A stretch of DNA of 64,000 bases. Source: Clostridia bacterium. Lineage in GTDB: Bacteria; Bacillota; Clostridia; Acetivibrionales; DSM-2933. The notes beneath the pieces were generated by a model. That model was not told the origin of the DNA and did not search any database. It was given only the letters and a program-made list of their open reading frames with translations. Both the position numbers and the translations under genes were made by a program. The stretch lies in NCBI GenBank assembly GCA_026416815.1, contig JAOAEJ010000041.1:1-64000 (forward strand), read 5' to 3'. This document shows, piece after piece, positions 7,738 to 18,800 of this stretch; the first letter of the stretch is position 1, and each line of letters opens with the position of its first letter.

Positions 7738-7839
7738 ATGAAAAAGAAATTATTAGTATTATGCTTGGTTACAGGTGCTTTAGTTGCATTAAATGCATTT
7801 ACTTTAGTAGCAAATGCGTCACGTATTGCAGTTTGGTAA
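7738..7839 (+). CDS. Secreted mini-peptide (33 residues), possible signalling peptide precursor
   Basis: ATG 7738 is preceded by GGAGGGA at good spacing. The product is a textbook Sec signal peptide: positively charged start MKKK, about 20 hydrophobic residues, and an A-N-A cleavage site. It is followed by only six residues, SRIAVW, and a stop. Export would therefore release a hexapeptide or something close to it. This is the layout of Phr/RRNPP-type and related peptide pheromones of Firmicutes. A strong terminator follows at 7940, so the gene has its own transcript, upstream of the lipase and radical-SAM/NRPS genes. No RRNPP receptor is visible in the window, so the signalling role is inference. 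Confidence 0.6.
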   Translation: MKKKLLVLCLVTGALVALNAFTLVANASRIAVW

Positions 7840-7939
7840 GAACTAAAAAGTAAATTTGCCCGGTAGGTTAATACATTTCAACTACTTAAAGGCAATAGGT
7901 TTTAATGGTTGTAAATACTAAATTACATAGTTTTCCAAT

Positions 7940-7989
7940 TTTAGGGGCATTCTGAAGATATATTTCAGGACATGCCCCTAAATGTTTTT
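7940..7989 (+). terminator. Terminator after mini-peptide
   Basis: TTTAGGGGCAT pairs with ATGCCCCTAAA, and an inner TCTGAA/TTCAGG helix extends the stem. A TTTTTG tail follows. It lies 100 bp after the peptide stop codon. Confidence 0.8.
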
Positions 7990-8267
7990 GTATATAAAAA
8001 TTTTGGATAAGCTATCTAAAACAATTCTTTGAATGAAAATATTTGAGTGAAATCGATTGTTGTCGGCTTATTTTTTTGTGCTTTTATTGCAGAATTCAAT
8101 ATTAGTTAATTGCAGCTACAGATATTATGACAAACATAATAAGAAATCATTAAGGGAAATTACTTTAGTCATATATATAATGTTACCGCCATCACTGGCA
8201 GTCATTGACTTTAATCAATACAATAAAGACAGAAGACAGAACACGACAGACGAAAGCAGGGGTGAGT
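7990..8267. other. Intergenic region with no supported gene
   Basis: This is AT-rich sequence between the mini-peptide terminator and the lipase gene. A 74-codon reading frame begins with TTG at 8057, but it has no ribosome binding site and runs out of frame into the lipase start. The promoter of the lipase operon should lie here but could not be pinned down. Confidence 0.4.
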
Positions 8268-9500
8268 ATGGTGGGAGATAAGCGAAGTCAAAAAACTACA
8301 ATAGCATTAAGCTTTGCAGCATATGCCGGACTATTGGAAAACAACCCATTTAAAATATATGAAAGTTTAAAATATACACTTGATAATAAGTTTGCAGCTT
8401 ATATAGGAAAACAGGAAATTGTTTGGGGGCCTGCAGTTCATACAGGAAGGTTTCAAGTGTTCAGCGACGCACTGATGTATGTAGTACAAAACACACAGCA
8501 GCCTTCTGAATACACCATAGTTATCCGTGGAACAAACCCAATATGCCTTTCTGAAATTATTTTTAAGAGCTTGCGAGTATCCAGACTAGTAAAGTGGAAC
8601 TCAAAGGATAACACTTCAAACGCTAAAGTAGCAATAGGAGCATTTAACGGTTTGCGTACTCTACAAAATCTTAGACCGGAATCTTGCAGTAAAAAAAAGT
8701 ATGTACGAAAATCTATAGCAGACAAGATAAAGTTGCCCGGGCAAGGCATGAACCTCCTTGAGTTTTTATCCAAGATAATAAGCAAAAATGGTGAGAGAAT
8801 CACCATAAATGTTACAGGACATAGTCAAGGAGGAGCACTTTCCTATATGTTGGCACTATGGCTTTATGAAAAATTCCTCATTTGTCCTGCTGCAAAGCAC
8901 CCCGATATTTACGTATATACCTATGCAGCACCAGCAGTGGGAAATCAGGAGTTTGCAGAGTATTTTAACAGAGTTATGGGGGATAAATGCTATGTACATT
9001 ATAACCCATTAGACCCTTCGTACTACCTTTTCAATGAAGATTCTTTGAAGAAATTACCTGCGCTATTTGCCCCAGATACTCATATGGACTTTTTTATGTC
9101 TCTTACGCATAAGTGGATAAGTTTTAGCGCGAGGGGCAAGGGTTATACACACGTCGGGATTCACAAGGAATTTGCTTCAGAAATAAATAATAAAATTAAA
9201 GGTTTTCAGCCCCAATATGGCTATCAGCATACCAAACCATACGTACATAGGTTTGTTGAGATAGTAAATAAAGAAAGTAACGGCAAAATGTTAATTAACG
9301 AGGAATTTATCAAGTGGATTGACCTTCAGGGTACAACTTCACCGTACCGAGCATTATCTATTTTTAAAATTATATACAAGTCAATTACTAAAATATTTGA
9401 ACTACCCTTTGACTTTCTTGGGATGCTCTGCCGGACAGCAGTTTCTTTACGTAATAGGGGTAACCCCAGGTATCAAAATGGTTGGGATATTAATAAATAA
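8268..9500 (+). CDS. Class 3 (fungal-type) lipase/esterase
   Basis: The 410-residue protein has the class 3 lipase nucleophile elbow V-T-G-H-S-Q-G-G-A-L, with Ser186 as the predicted nucleophile. The surrounding pattern is typical: an FGLR-like upstream helix, Y-T-Y-A-A-P-A-V-G-N after the elbow, then N-P-L-D-P for the acid and T-H-V-G-I-H as the likely catalytic His. It has no signal peptide, so it should be cytosolic or act on intracellular or product-bound esters. ATG 8268 follows AGGGGTGAG; longer in-frame starts lack a binding site. It is 26 bp upstream of the first radical-SAM gene, so an operon with the megasynthase is likely, perhaps to process the acyl product. Confidence 0.8.
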   Translation: MVGDKRSQKTTIALSFAAYAGLLENNPFKIYESLKYTLDNKFAAYIGKQEIVWGPAVHTGRFQVFSDALMYVVQNTQQPSEYTIVIRGTNPICLSEIIFKSLRVSRLVKWNSKDNTSNAKVAIGAFNGLRTLQNLRPESCSKKKYVRKSIADKIKLPGQGMNLLEFLSKIISKNGERITINVTGHSQGGALSYMLALWLYEKFLICPAAKHPDIYVYTYAAPAVGNQEFAEYFNRVMGDKCYVHYNPLDPSYYLFNEDSLKKLPALFAPDTHMDFFMSLTHKWISFSARGKGYTHVGIHKEFASEINNKIKGFQPQYGYQHTKPYVHRFVEIVNKESNGKMLINEEFIKWIDLQGTTSPYRALSIFKIIYKSITKIFELPFDFLGMLCRTAVSLRNRGNPRYQNGWDINK

Positions 9501-9526
9501 TCAAAAACTACAGAGGAGGTCAGTAT

Positions 9527-11134
9527 ATGCAAAGTACCATAGATTGCTTAATAGTGGGACATAACGAAATGAATTTTGAAAACTATGAAAAAATGGTGGC
9601 TTCAACGGGGAAAAACTCCACCGCCTACAGGGTGGACTTAAATTTGAATTATATTAAACATAAGGGAAAAATGTACACAGCACCCGATGCCTTCAACCAT
9701 TTTTATTACAAAGGAAAGCAGCCCGATGACGGTATTGGCTTCTACAACTTGGGTAATACTTTTAGTGCGGCTATTTCCTACCTCGGGTCATACTTAAATA
9801 AAAGAGGCTATAGCTTTGACTACATAAACTCCTTCCAGTACGAAAAAGAACTGTTGATAGAAAAGCTTAAAAAAGAAAACATACTTACCATAGCCATTCC
9901 TACCACTCTCTATGTTACCCCATTTCCTATAATTGAGATTGTAACATTTATCAGAAAGTATAACAAAACCGCTAAGATAATTGTGGGAGGACCCTTTGTA
10001 TATACACAGATAAAGACACAGGATAAGGCTGCTGTTCAGTATATTTTCAATATGGTGAAGGCAGATTTCTATATAATGTCCACCCAAGGAGAGACTGCAC
10101 TTGTAAATGTAGTTAATGCGGTTAAGAATAATGCTTCATGCCAAAATATTGATAACATAGCCTATAAAAACGGAAGCAGCTATACCATAAATGCCTTGAC
10201 CGGAGAGGACAACAGGCTGAGTGAAAACATGGTAGACTGGAGCCTTTTTGACAGCAGAGTTGGTAGAACGGTAGCAGTCAGAACAGCTATATCATGCCCC
10301 TTCTCATGCTCCTTCTGCGGGTTTCCCGAGCATGCTGGCAAATACCAGACAATAGACGTAGGCCTTGTTGAAAAAGAGTTTGATAGAATCGAGAGTTTAG
10401 GTAAGGTCACTAATGTAAACATAATAGATGACACCTTCAATGTACCTCCAGAAAGATTCAAGGATATCCTCAAAATGATGATACGTAAACGCTACAGCTT
10501 CAAATGGGCCAGCTGCTTCCGGTGTCAGTACGCTGACAGAGAAACTATTGAACTCATGAAAGAAAGCGGCTGTGTGGGAGTTTTTCTAGGGATAGAGTCA
10601 GGTAATAATCAAGTGCTTAAGAATATGAACAAGTCTACTACCATCGAGAAGTATCAGCAGGGTGTGAAATTGTTAAATGAATATGGAATTGTTTCCTTTG
10701 CGTCTCTTATTGTGGGGTTCCCAGGGGAAACGCCTGATACGGTAAGGGACACGGTAAACTTTATCGAAGAAAATAAGCCAACATTTTTCCGTCCGCAGCT
10801 GTGGTACTGCGACCCGTTTACTCCTATCTGGAAAGAAAAAGACAAGTTCAAAATCAAGGGTATAGGATATGACTGGTCCCATGAAACTATGGATTCAGTT
10901 ACTGCATGCGGCTTGATTGAAGATATGTTTTTAAACGTCAAAAATTCAACATGGCTTCCCCAATACAACTTTGACTTTTACGGAGCAATGAATCTTCTGG
11001 ACCGGGGAATAAGCGTTGGTCAATTAAAAGAGTTTCTGACAGCCTTTAATTCGGGAGTAAAACAAAAGCTGATTAACCCGGCAAACGGCGAAATAAACTC
11101 CGATATAGCTACGATGTTGGTAGATGTGTTTTGA
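9527..11134 (+). CDS. PhpK-like B12-binding-type radical SAM enzyme, copy 1
   Basis: This 535-residue protein has an N-terminal Rossmann-like region (about 1-230, with V-G-G-P-F-V and a Q-G-E-x-A-L segment as in cobalamin-binding radical-SAM proteins). A radical-SAM core begins at T-A-I-S-C-P-F-S-C-S-F-C (CxxxCxxC, residues about 253-264). It resembles the PhpK family, whose founding member methylates phosphorus in phosphinothricin, but nothing here shows a phosphonate pathway. It is followed 30 bp later by a close paralogue, and both precede the megasynthase, so C- or P-methylation or another radical modification of the acyl/glyceryl product is the likely role. The ribosome binding site is AGAGGAGG. 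Confidence 0.78.
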   Translation: MQSTIDCLIVGHNEMNFENYEKMVASTGKNSTAYRVDLNLNYIKHKGKMYTAPDAFNHFYYKGKQPDDGIGFYNLGNTFSAAISYLGSYLNKRGYSFDYINSFQYEKELLIEKLKKENILTIAIPTTLYVTPFPIIEIVTFIRKYNKTAKIIVGGPFVYTQIKTQDKAAVQYIFNMVKADFYIMSTQGETALVNVVNAVKNNASCQNIDNIAYKNGSSYTINALTGEDNRLSENMVDWSLFDSRVGRTVAVRTAISCPFSCSFCGFPEHAGKYQTIDVGLVEKEFDRIESLGKVTNVNIIDDTFNVPPERFKDILKMMIRKRYSFKWASCFRCQYADRETIELMKESGCVGVFLGIESGNNQVLKNMNKSTTIEKYQQGVKLLNEYGIVSFASLIVGFPGETPDTVRDTVNFIEENKPTFFRPQLWYCDPFTPIWKEKDKFKIKGIGYDWSHETMDSVTACGLIEDMFLNVKNSTWLPQYNFDFYGAMNLLDRGISVGQLKEFLTAFNSGVKQKLINPANGEINSDIATMLVDVF

Positions 11135-11164
11135 AAATAAATTCACCCATTGGGAGGCAACTGC

Positions 11165-12781
11165 ATGAGTGAGGTAATTGACTGCCTGTTTATAGGCTTT
11201 AATGAAATGAATTTTGAGGACTACGAAAAAAGAGTAAAACTTATGGGAGTAAATTCCGGCGCTTATCGCGACCTGAATTTAAGCTTCATACAATATGAAA
11301 ATAAACCCTATACAGCATCAGGTATCTACAACCTGTTCAATCTTAAAAATAATCTCTCCGGAGACGGGATGGGCCCTATGAGCGTAGGAAATACCCTCAA
11401 TACTACAATAGCCTACCTTGGCACATATTTGAACCGCAGGGGCTTAAGTTTCGATTATATAAACTCATTCCAGGATGAAAAGGATGAACTGGCTAGTAAA
11501 CTGAAAACAAACAATATATTGACCATTGCAATACCTACAGCTCTTTATGTATCGGTGTTTCCCATCCTTGAAATCATGAGCTTCATAAAGAAACACAATA
11601 GAACTGCGAAAGTGATAATAGGCGGGCCTTTTGTAGCAAACAACATTTCACTGGAAGACAATACCGCACTCCAGTATTTGTTCAAGAATATAGGGGCTGA
11701 TTTCTACATATACAGTTCGCAAGGAGAGGCTGCTCTGACGAGTATTATCGGTGCTGTAAAAAATAAAGAGTCTTATGACGGCCTGTTTAACGTCTTTTAT
11801 AAGAGCGGAAGCAGTTATGCGGCAACACCATTAGTGGATGAAAAGGTGGATTTGGAGGAAAACCCTACCGATTGGAGCCTTTTTAGGGATAAAATCGGTA
11901 AATCTGCATGGGTGAGAACAGCACTATCCTGCCCCTTTTCCTGCTCCTTTTGCGAATACCCGCAGCGTGCAGGAAAGTACAGAACTATAAGCGTTGAGGC
12001 AGTTGAAAGGGAGCTCAACATACTTGACAGCATAGGAAAAGTGAAAAGTGTAGGGTTTGTAGACGACACCTTCAATGTTCCTCCTGAGAGGTTCAAAGAA
12101 ATCCTGCGAATGATGATTAGAAACAAATACTCCTTTAACTGGTTCTCATATTTCAGATGCCAGTATGCCGACCGTGAAACGGTGGAGCTCATGAAGGAGA
12201 GCGGCTGTGAAGGGGTACTTCTGGGAATTGAATCGGGGAATAACAACATCCTGCAAAACATGAACAAGGCAGTTACAATTGAGCAATACCAAAGGGGCTT
12301 GGAACTGCTGAACGAGTACGGAATCATCAGTGAAGCCTCCTTCATAGTAGGCTTTCTTGGTGAAACTCTGGAAACAGTGCAGGATACCGTCAGATTTATA
12401 GAGGAGAGCAAGCCGACATTTTTCCGTGCGCAAGCTTGGTACTGCTCGTCCCTTGCACCAATATGGAAAGAAAAATCCAAATACAACATTAAAGGCATGG
12501 GGTTTGAATGGGCTCATGAAACTATGGATTCAGTTACCGCTACCAACCTTGTAGAAGATATGTTTGTATCGGTTAAAAACTCCATATGGGCTCCGCAGCA
12601 CTACTTCGATTTTCCCGGCATATTAAACTTAAAACACCGTGGATTTGATATGGAAGAAATAAAAAAGTTTTTGAGTACCTTCAATGAAGGTGTAAAAGAA
12701 AAGCTTAAAAACCCTAAACAGGGAAATGTCAGCAGCAAAATAGCGGAAGAATTAAAGATGTACGCTAATATAAGAAAGTAA
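11165..12781 (+). CDS. PhpK-like B12-binding-type radical SAM enzyme, copy 2
   Basis: This is a 538-residue tandem paralogue of the preceding gene and colinear with it throughout (shared blocks include NEMNFE, DDTFNVPPERFK, FRCQYADRET, ESGNN, HETMDSVTA). The iron-sulfur motif is S-C-P-F-S-C-S-F-C (CxxxCxxC). The start is ATG 11165, 6 nt after GGGAGG; the in-frame TTG at 11150 lies within the binding site itself and is rejected. The residues after the cluster differ (EYPQRAGKY against GFPEHAGKY), so the two copies may act on different substrates or positions. The megasynthase start is 56 bp downstream. Confidence 0.78.
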   Translation: MSEVIDCLFIGFNEMNFEDYEKRVKLMGVNSGAYRDLNLSFIQYENKPYTASGIYNLFNLKNNLSGDGMGPMSVGNTLNTTIAYLGTYLNRRGLSFDYINSFQDEKDELASKLKTNNILTIAIPTALYVSVFPILEIMSFIKKHNRTAKVIIGGPFVANNISLEDNTALQYLFKNIGADFYIYSSQGEAALTSIIGAVKNKESYDGLFNVFYKSGSSYAATPLVDEKVDLEENPTDWSLFRDKIGKSAWVRTALSCPFSCSFCEYPQRAGKYRTISVEAVERELNILDSIGKVKSVGFVDDTFNVPPERFKEILRMMIRNKYSFNWFSYFRCQYADRETVELMKESGCEGVLLGIESGNNNILQNMNKAVTIEQYQRGLELLNEYGIISEASFIVGFLGETLETVQDTVRFIEESKPTFFRAQAWYCSSLAPIWKEKSKYNIKGMGFEWAHETMDSVTATNLVEDMFVSVKNSIWAPQHYFDFPGILNLKHRGFDMEEIKKFLSTFNEGVKEKLKNPKQGNVSSKIAEELKMYANIRK

Positions 12782-12837
12782 TTTCAGAATTAATTATAGA
12801 TAATCAGCAAATCTTTATGATATGGGGGTAAAATACA

Positions 12838-15800
12838 ATGAATTCTATAAATGAAAGAAGCAAATTTAAAAGCCTTACGGAATTTTTCCTGGCAAACAGC
12901 AGCATGACAGATAAAGGTGTTACATTTATTTCGGGAGAAAAGCAAGAGAAGTTTGTATCTTATAAAGAATTGAATGATAAAGCCCTGTGGGTTCTATATG
13001 AATTACAATCCAGAGGAATAGAAAAGGGAAGCCAATTAATACTGCAAGTAGACGATAACGAGTATTTTATTTACATTATATGGGCATGCATACTTGGAGG
13101 CATATTAGCCGCACCCGTATCTGTAGGAAGTAACGATGAGCACAGGATGAAGTTGTTCAATATCTATAGCATATTGGATAAACCCAAGCTTATTACTAGC
13201 AAGAAGATATCCGATTCCCTGCAGAAATTTTCCCAGAAAAACAATCTGTCAGATGACTTTGAATTGGTAAGTCGAAATACAATACTTATAGAGGAGTTAA
13301 ATGCCGGAGACTTTGAGGGAACCATTATCCACCCTGACCCACGAGATACGGCAGTAATACAGTTCTCGTCAGGCTCCACAGGAACTCCTAAAGGAGTCAT
13401 CATAACTCATGAAAATGCGCTGGTAAATACATTGAGTTGTAATATTCACATGAAAACAACCTCTGAAGATTCCTCGCTGAGCTGGCTTCCTCTAACCCAC
13501 GACTTAGGTTTGGTTGATGTGCATTTTTGCGGGGTTGTAGCAGGCATAAACCAATACATAATGCCTACGTCACTATTTATAAGGCACCCGTTAGTATGGA
13601 TGAAAAAAGTACATGAACATAGGGCTACACAGCTATATTCTCCAAACTTCGGATACAAGCATTTTTTAACCGAGTTCGATAGAAACCCTAGTCAGATACT
13701 TGATTTATCATGCATACGCTTTATCCAAAACGGTGCAGAGCCTATTTCAGTTGAACTATGCAATACTTTTCTGGATAAGCTAGCACCCTATGGGTTAAAA
13801 AGTAGCACTATGTGCCCTGTATACGGGATGGCTGAGGCGACAGTAGGAGTAACGGGCTCACCGGTTGGCAGCGACCTTCTTGTCCATAGATTGAATAGAG
13901 AATGCCTTGAGGTAGGGTATGCTGTACAGGATTGCGGAGAAGAGGATAGTAGGAGCATAGTTTTTGTAGATGTAGGTCATGCAATAGTAAATAGTTATGT
14001 AAGGATTTGTGATGATAGTGACTGTGTTTTAGAGGAAAATATCCTTGGAAACATTCAGATAAGCGGCAGAAACGTTACTCAAGGGTATTATAATAACAAA
14101 GAAGCTACCGATAAAGCATTTACCACTGATGGCTGGCTGAGAACGGGCGACCTGGGTTTTATGAGAAACGGTCGTCTGGTCATTACAGGAAGGGCAAAGG
14201 ACATAATCTTTGTAAACGGACAAAACTATTATCCCCATGACATAGAAAGAATTGCGGAAGATATCGAAGGGATAGAGCTTGGTAAGATTGCAGCCTGCGG
14301 GGTATTCAACAAGGAGACTCAGAAGGAAGAAATTGTCCTTTTCGTAATATTCAAAAGCAGCCTGGAAGAATTCCTACCTATTGCAACTAAACTCAAAAGA
14401 CATATCAATATTAAAATAGGTCTGGAAATTAAAGATGTAGTTCCGTTAAGGAAGATACCAAAAACCACCAGCGGTAAAGTGCAAAGGTATAAATTAGGTC
14501 AAAGCTACGCAGATGGTGAATACTCCGAGGTTTTACAGAAAATTGCCGATATGATGGGCATAGATTCAATTGCAGCAGGTGAGAATGTTCCCAAGGATCA
14601 AATCGATGAAAAGCTTCTGGAAATATGGACGGAAGTACTGGAAGTTGAGAAGGAAAGAATAGGCTTTGATGATAGCTTTTTCGGTCTTGGAGGTAATTCT
14701 TTAAGAGCTACAATTCTGGCTTCCAAGGTGCAAGCAGAATTTGATGTAGAAATACCCATAGGTGAGATATTTAATCTCTCAGTGTTTAAAGACCTTGCCA
14801 ATTTCATAAGGGAAAGTACCCAGAAATCCTTCATGTCAATCATGCCGGCCGAAGAAAAAGAGTACTACAGCGTATCTTCTGCTCAAAAGAGGATGTTTAT
14901 TCTACACCAGCTTGAGGGAATAGGCACAAGCTATAACATTCCCATTGCTTTTAAGGTAGAAGGAAATCTTGATATTCCAAAGTTTGAGGAGGCTTTTGGC
15001 ACCATTATAAACAGACACGAAGCCCTAAGAACTTCTTTCGAAGTTGTAAACGGAGAAGCGGTACAAAAGATACACAAAGACGTTGAATTTAAATTATCTT
15101 GTATTGATTGCGAGGAGAGTAAGGTAAATGGGGTTATTCAAGAATTTATACGTCCTTTTGATTTGAGTAAGGCTCCTCTTCTTAGGGGTGCCGTACTCAA
15201 GCTTGCCGACAGCAAGCATATGATACTTTTAGATATGCATCATATAATTGCCGATGGTACTGGTGTTAAGGCGATGCTCAAGGAGTTTTCCGAATTATAT
15301 AACGGTCATAGTGTTACTGATATTACTTTTCAATATAAGGATTTCTCCGAATGGCAAAATAGTATTTTTGAAACAGAGGCCATGAAGAAACAGGAACAAT
15401 ATTGGCTTGATATTTTCTCTGAGGAGCCGTCTGTCCTAAGTATGCCTTTAGACTATAAAAGGCCTGACCGGAGAACCTTTAATGGTCGCATGGTAGAATT
15501 CCATCTTTCAGACGAAATCATTGCAAAAGCAAGAGCCCTGACAGAGCAGCAGGGGGTCACAATGAACATGCTGATGTATGCTGCTTATACATTGCTTATC
15601 AGCAAATACAGCGGTCAGGATGATATTGTCATAGGCTCACTGGTAGCAGGAAGAAACAATCCGGATATTGAAAACACTCTAGGAGTATTTATAAATTTTC
15701 TACCCGTAAGAAATAAACTTCCAATAAAAAGTACGTTCCTTGAGTTTTTAAATCTTACATCGGATAGGCTGCTGAGTGCATATGAAAATCAGGATTATCC

Positions 15801-18800
15801 TTTTGAAAAGATTGTAGAAGGTGTAAACTACAATTTGGCTCCTTCAAGAAATCCCCTATTTGATACCCTGCTGAACTACCATAACGAAATTTATATGGAC
15901 ATGAACTTGAGTATTGATGGGCTGCAGTCTTCAATCTACAATATAGAGTGCGATAGATCAACCCTTGACTTAAAGCTTGATATAGTGGAGTATAGCACAG
16001 GGAAGCTGGGAGGAGTGCTTGAGTACAACACAAATCTGCTCAGTGAAGGTACTATAACAAGATTTATAAAACATTTTGAGAGTATTCTAGAGCTTATCAC
16101 AGATAATCCTCATAAAAGGCTTGCGGACATAAATGTGTTTACGCAGGAAGAGGCCGCAGAGGTAGAGGCAAAAAGGACATTGAACAGTGAGAAGGCTGAA
16201 GATAAGCTGAAAGTAGCAGTAAGCGCTACCTTTACAGCAGAGCCTGTAAGGGAGCACCTTGAATGGTGGTGTAAGCAGTTCAATGTTGATACTATGGTTG
16301 AATTTGCGCCATACAATCAGGTATTCCAGCAACTGCTTGAATCAGACAGCCTTATCTCTACCAATACAGGAATAAATCTTCTCCTTGTCAGGTTTGAAGA
16401 TTTTATCCGCGAGGATAATTCAACCGATGACGAAAAGTGCAAAAGTCTGGAAGCAAGCTTTGAACAGTTAGTGTCCATACTTCAGGATAAGGCAAAATCA
16501 GTGCCCTATTTTATAGGTACTTTCCCTATATCTACTCATTTATCTATGAGTAAGAAAGTATTGAACTTCTTAGAGGATATTAATAGCCGATGGATAAGAA
16601 GCCTTCAGGATATTGACGGCGTATACGTGATAAACTTTGCTGAGGCAGTGCAATTGTACAGTGTTAATAAGATTTTTGATGAGATAAAGGATAGAGTAGG
16701 CCACCAGCCCTTCAGTGACGAGTATTATGCAGTAATAGGGGCAGTAGCTGCCAGAAATATATGCTCGTTAAAAAATAACCGGTTCAAGGTAATAGTTCTT
16801 GATTGTGACAATACCTTATGGAAAGGTATTTGTGGTGAGGATGGTGCGCTGGGAGTAACTGTGGATGAGCCTTACAGGATATTGCAGGAATTTATGCTTG
16901 AAAAACAAAAGGACGGCATGCTGTTAGCATTGTGCAGCAAAAATAATGAAGCAGACGTGTTTGAAGTGCTTGAGAAAAATCATGGAATGGTTCTTAAAAA
17001 AGAGCATTTGGCAGCATGGGGAATCAACTGGCAGGATAAAGCTGAAAACTTAAAGGAATTGGCAAGGGAATTGAGTCTGGGATTAGACAGCTTTATTTAT
17101 GTAGATGACAGCCCGGTTGAATGTGCAAAGGTAATGACCGACTGCCCTGAAGTTCTTACCCTTAAGCTGCCTGATGACGCACGGCAAATACCTTTATTCT
17201 TGGACCATGTATGGGCATTTGACCGGATTAATGTGACTGAAGAAGATAAAGTGCGTACTGAAATGTATACAGCTGAAAGAAACAGGAGAGAGGACCGTAA
17301 GGGTAAAATATCGTTGGATGAATTCCTTAAGGGGCTTGATATCAAGGTAAGTATGAATCCAGCGGATAGGAAACAGGTATCAAGAGTAGCCCAATTGACC
17401 CAGAGGACAAACCAGTTCAATTCCGGCTCAATAAGAAGGTCCGATGAAGATGTTAAAGAACTTCTGTCTGCTAAAGATACTCGCTGTTGGGTGATAGAAG
17501 CGGCAGACAGGTTTGGTGAATATGGATTGGTTGGAGCGGTGATAGGAAGTGTAAACGGCTCCAGGCTACTGCTGGATACCTTCCTACTAAGCTGCAGGAT
17601 ACTGGGGAGAAATGTGGAAGAGGCAGTATTATGCGGCCTGAAGAGATACTGTATTGAAAATTCTATTGATTTTATAGAGATAAAATACAAGCCAACTTCC
17701 CGAAACAAGCCTTTTAACGATTTCCTGGAAAAGACCGGGTGGGTTTGCCACAGTGAAAAGGAAGACTGGGTAGATTATATTATGCCTGTTGACAAAATAG
17801 CTGATAACGCAGAGTTTATCGATTTTTACTACAATAGTGTGTATGTAAAATCCTACGAAGAGAAGAAGACAGAAGATAAAGAAAGATTTATAGTTTCAAA
17901 ACGCAAGCAAGGAAGTGAAGGGATAAGCCCGATAGAGAATAATTGGGAAGTGTATTGCTTCAATGACAACAACCTTATCCATGCAAGGTATTTGCTGCCG
18001 CTAAGTAATAGTTCAGCAGGGAAGCTAATGGAACTGCCGGTTTATGAGTCCCTTGACAATTTAACGTCCAGCGGAGAGTATGAAGCTCCCTGCAATGATA
18101 TAGAAACAAAACTTGCTGAGGTTTGGAGCGCAGTGCTTGGAATAAAAAACCCAGGCATGAACGATAGATTCTTTGAGTCCGGGGGAGACTCATTAAAGGT
18201 TGTCAGGTTGATTTCTCAAATATATGATAAATTTGGCGTAAATATACCGTTTAATGAACTGCACAGACAGCATACATTGAGGGGGATAGGACACAAAATA
18301 GCTTCACTGCTGTCAGGAAAGGAAGCAAATAAAGTAGAATACCCTGCAATGCTCTTAAACGACAGGAAAGAAAAAAATATATTTGCATTTCCTCCTATGC
18401 TGGGTCACGGGGTTGCCTACAGCAAAATAGCGAGCAGCTTTAATGATTATTCATTTTACAGCTTCGACTACTTAAAGGATAACAATAGGATAGGTATTTA
18501 TGCAGATTTGATTACCAAAATTCAGAATGAAGGTCCATATGTACTTTTGGGTTATTCTTCCGGAGGAAAACTGGCCTTTGAAGTTGCAAAAGAGCTTTTA
18601 AGCAGGGGCTTTAAGGTGTCGGGGTTAATTATTGTGGATACAAAAAATGTTCGCTCTAATAAAGCAGCTTACCATGCTTTAGATTACTCTGAAGCGAATT
18701 GCGAGGTCTCAGCTGCTATTGAGGCAGAAATAGGAAAGCAGGGACTTAACGGCGAACCTAGAAAGCTCTCGGCTTTAGTTGATGAACAAAAGCAACTGAT

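Noticed and set aside
8057..8281. 74-codon frame upstream of the lipase
   Set aside because: It starts with TTG, has no ribosome binding site and overlaps the real lipase start out of frame.
11815..12498. 227-codon minus-strand frame inside the second radical-SAM gene
   Set aside because: It is an antisense shadow of a conserved gene. A similar shadow exists opposite the first copy, which reflects the shared sense sequence.
9527..12781. Phosphonate (phosphinothricin-like) biosynthesis based on PhpK resemblance
   Set aside because: No PEP mutase, phosphonopyruvate decarboxylase or other phosphonate gene is present in the window.
17097..17708. 203-codon minus-strand frame inside the megasynthase
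   Set aside because: It is fully contained in the FkbH-coding region, is Ser/Leu-rich as expected of an antisense shadow, and has no binding site.
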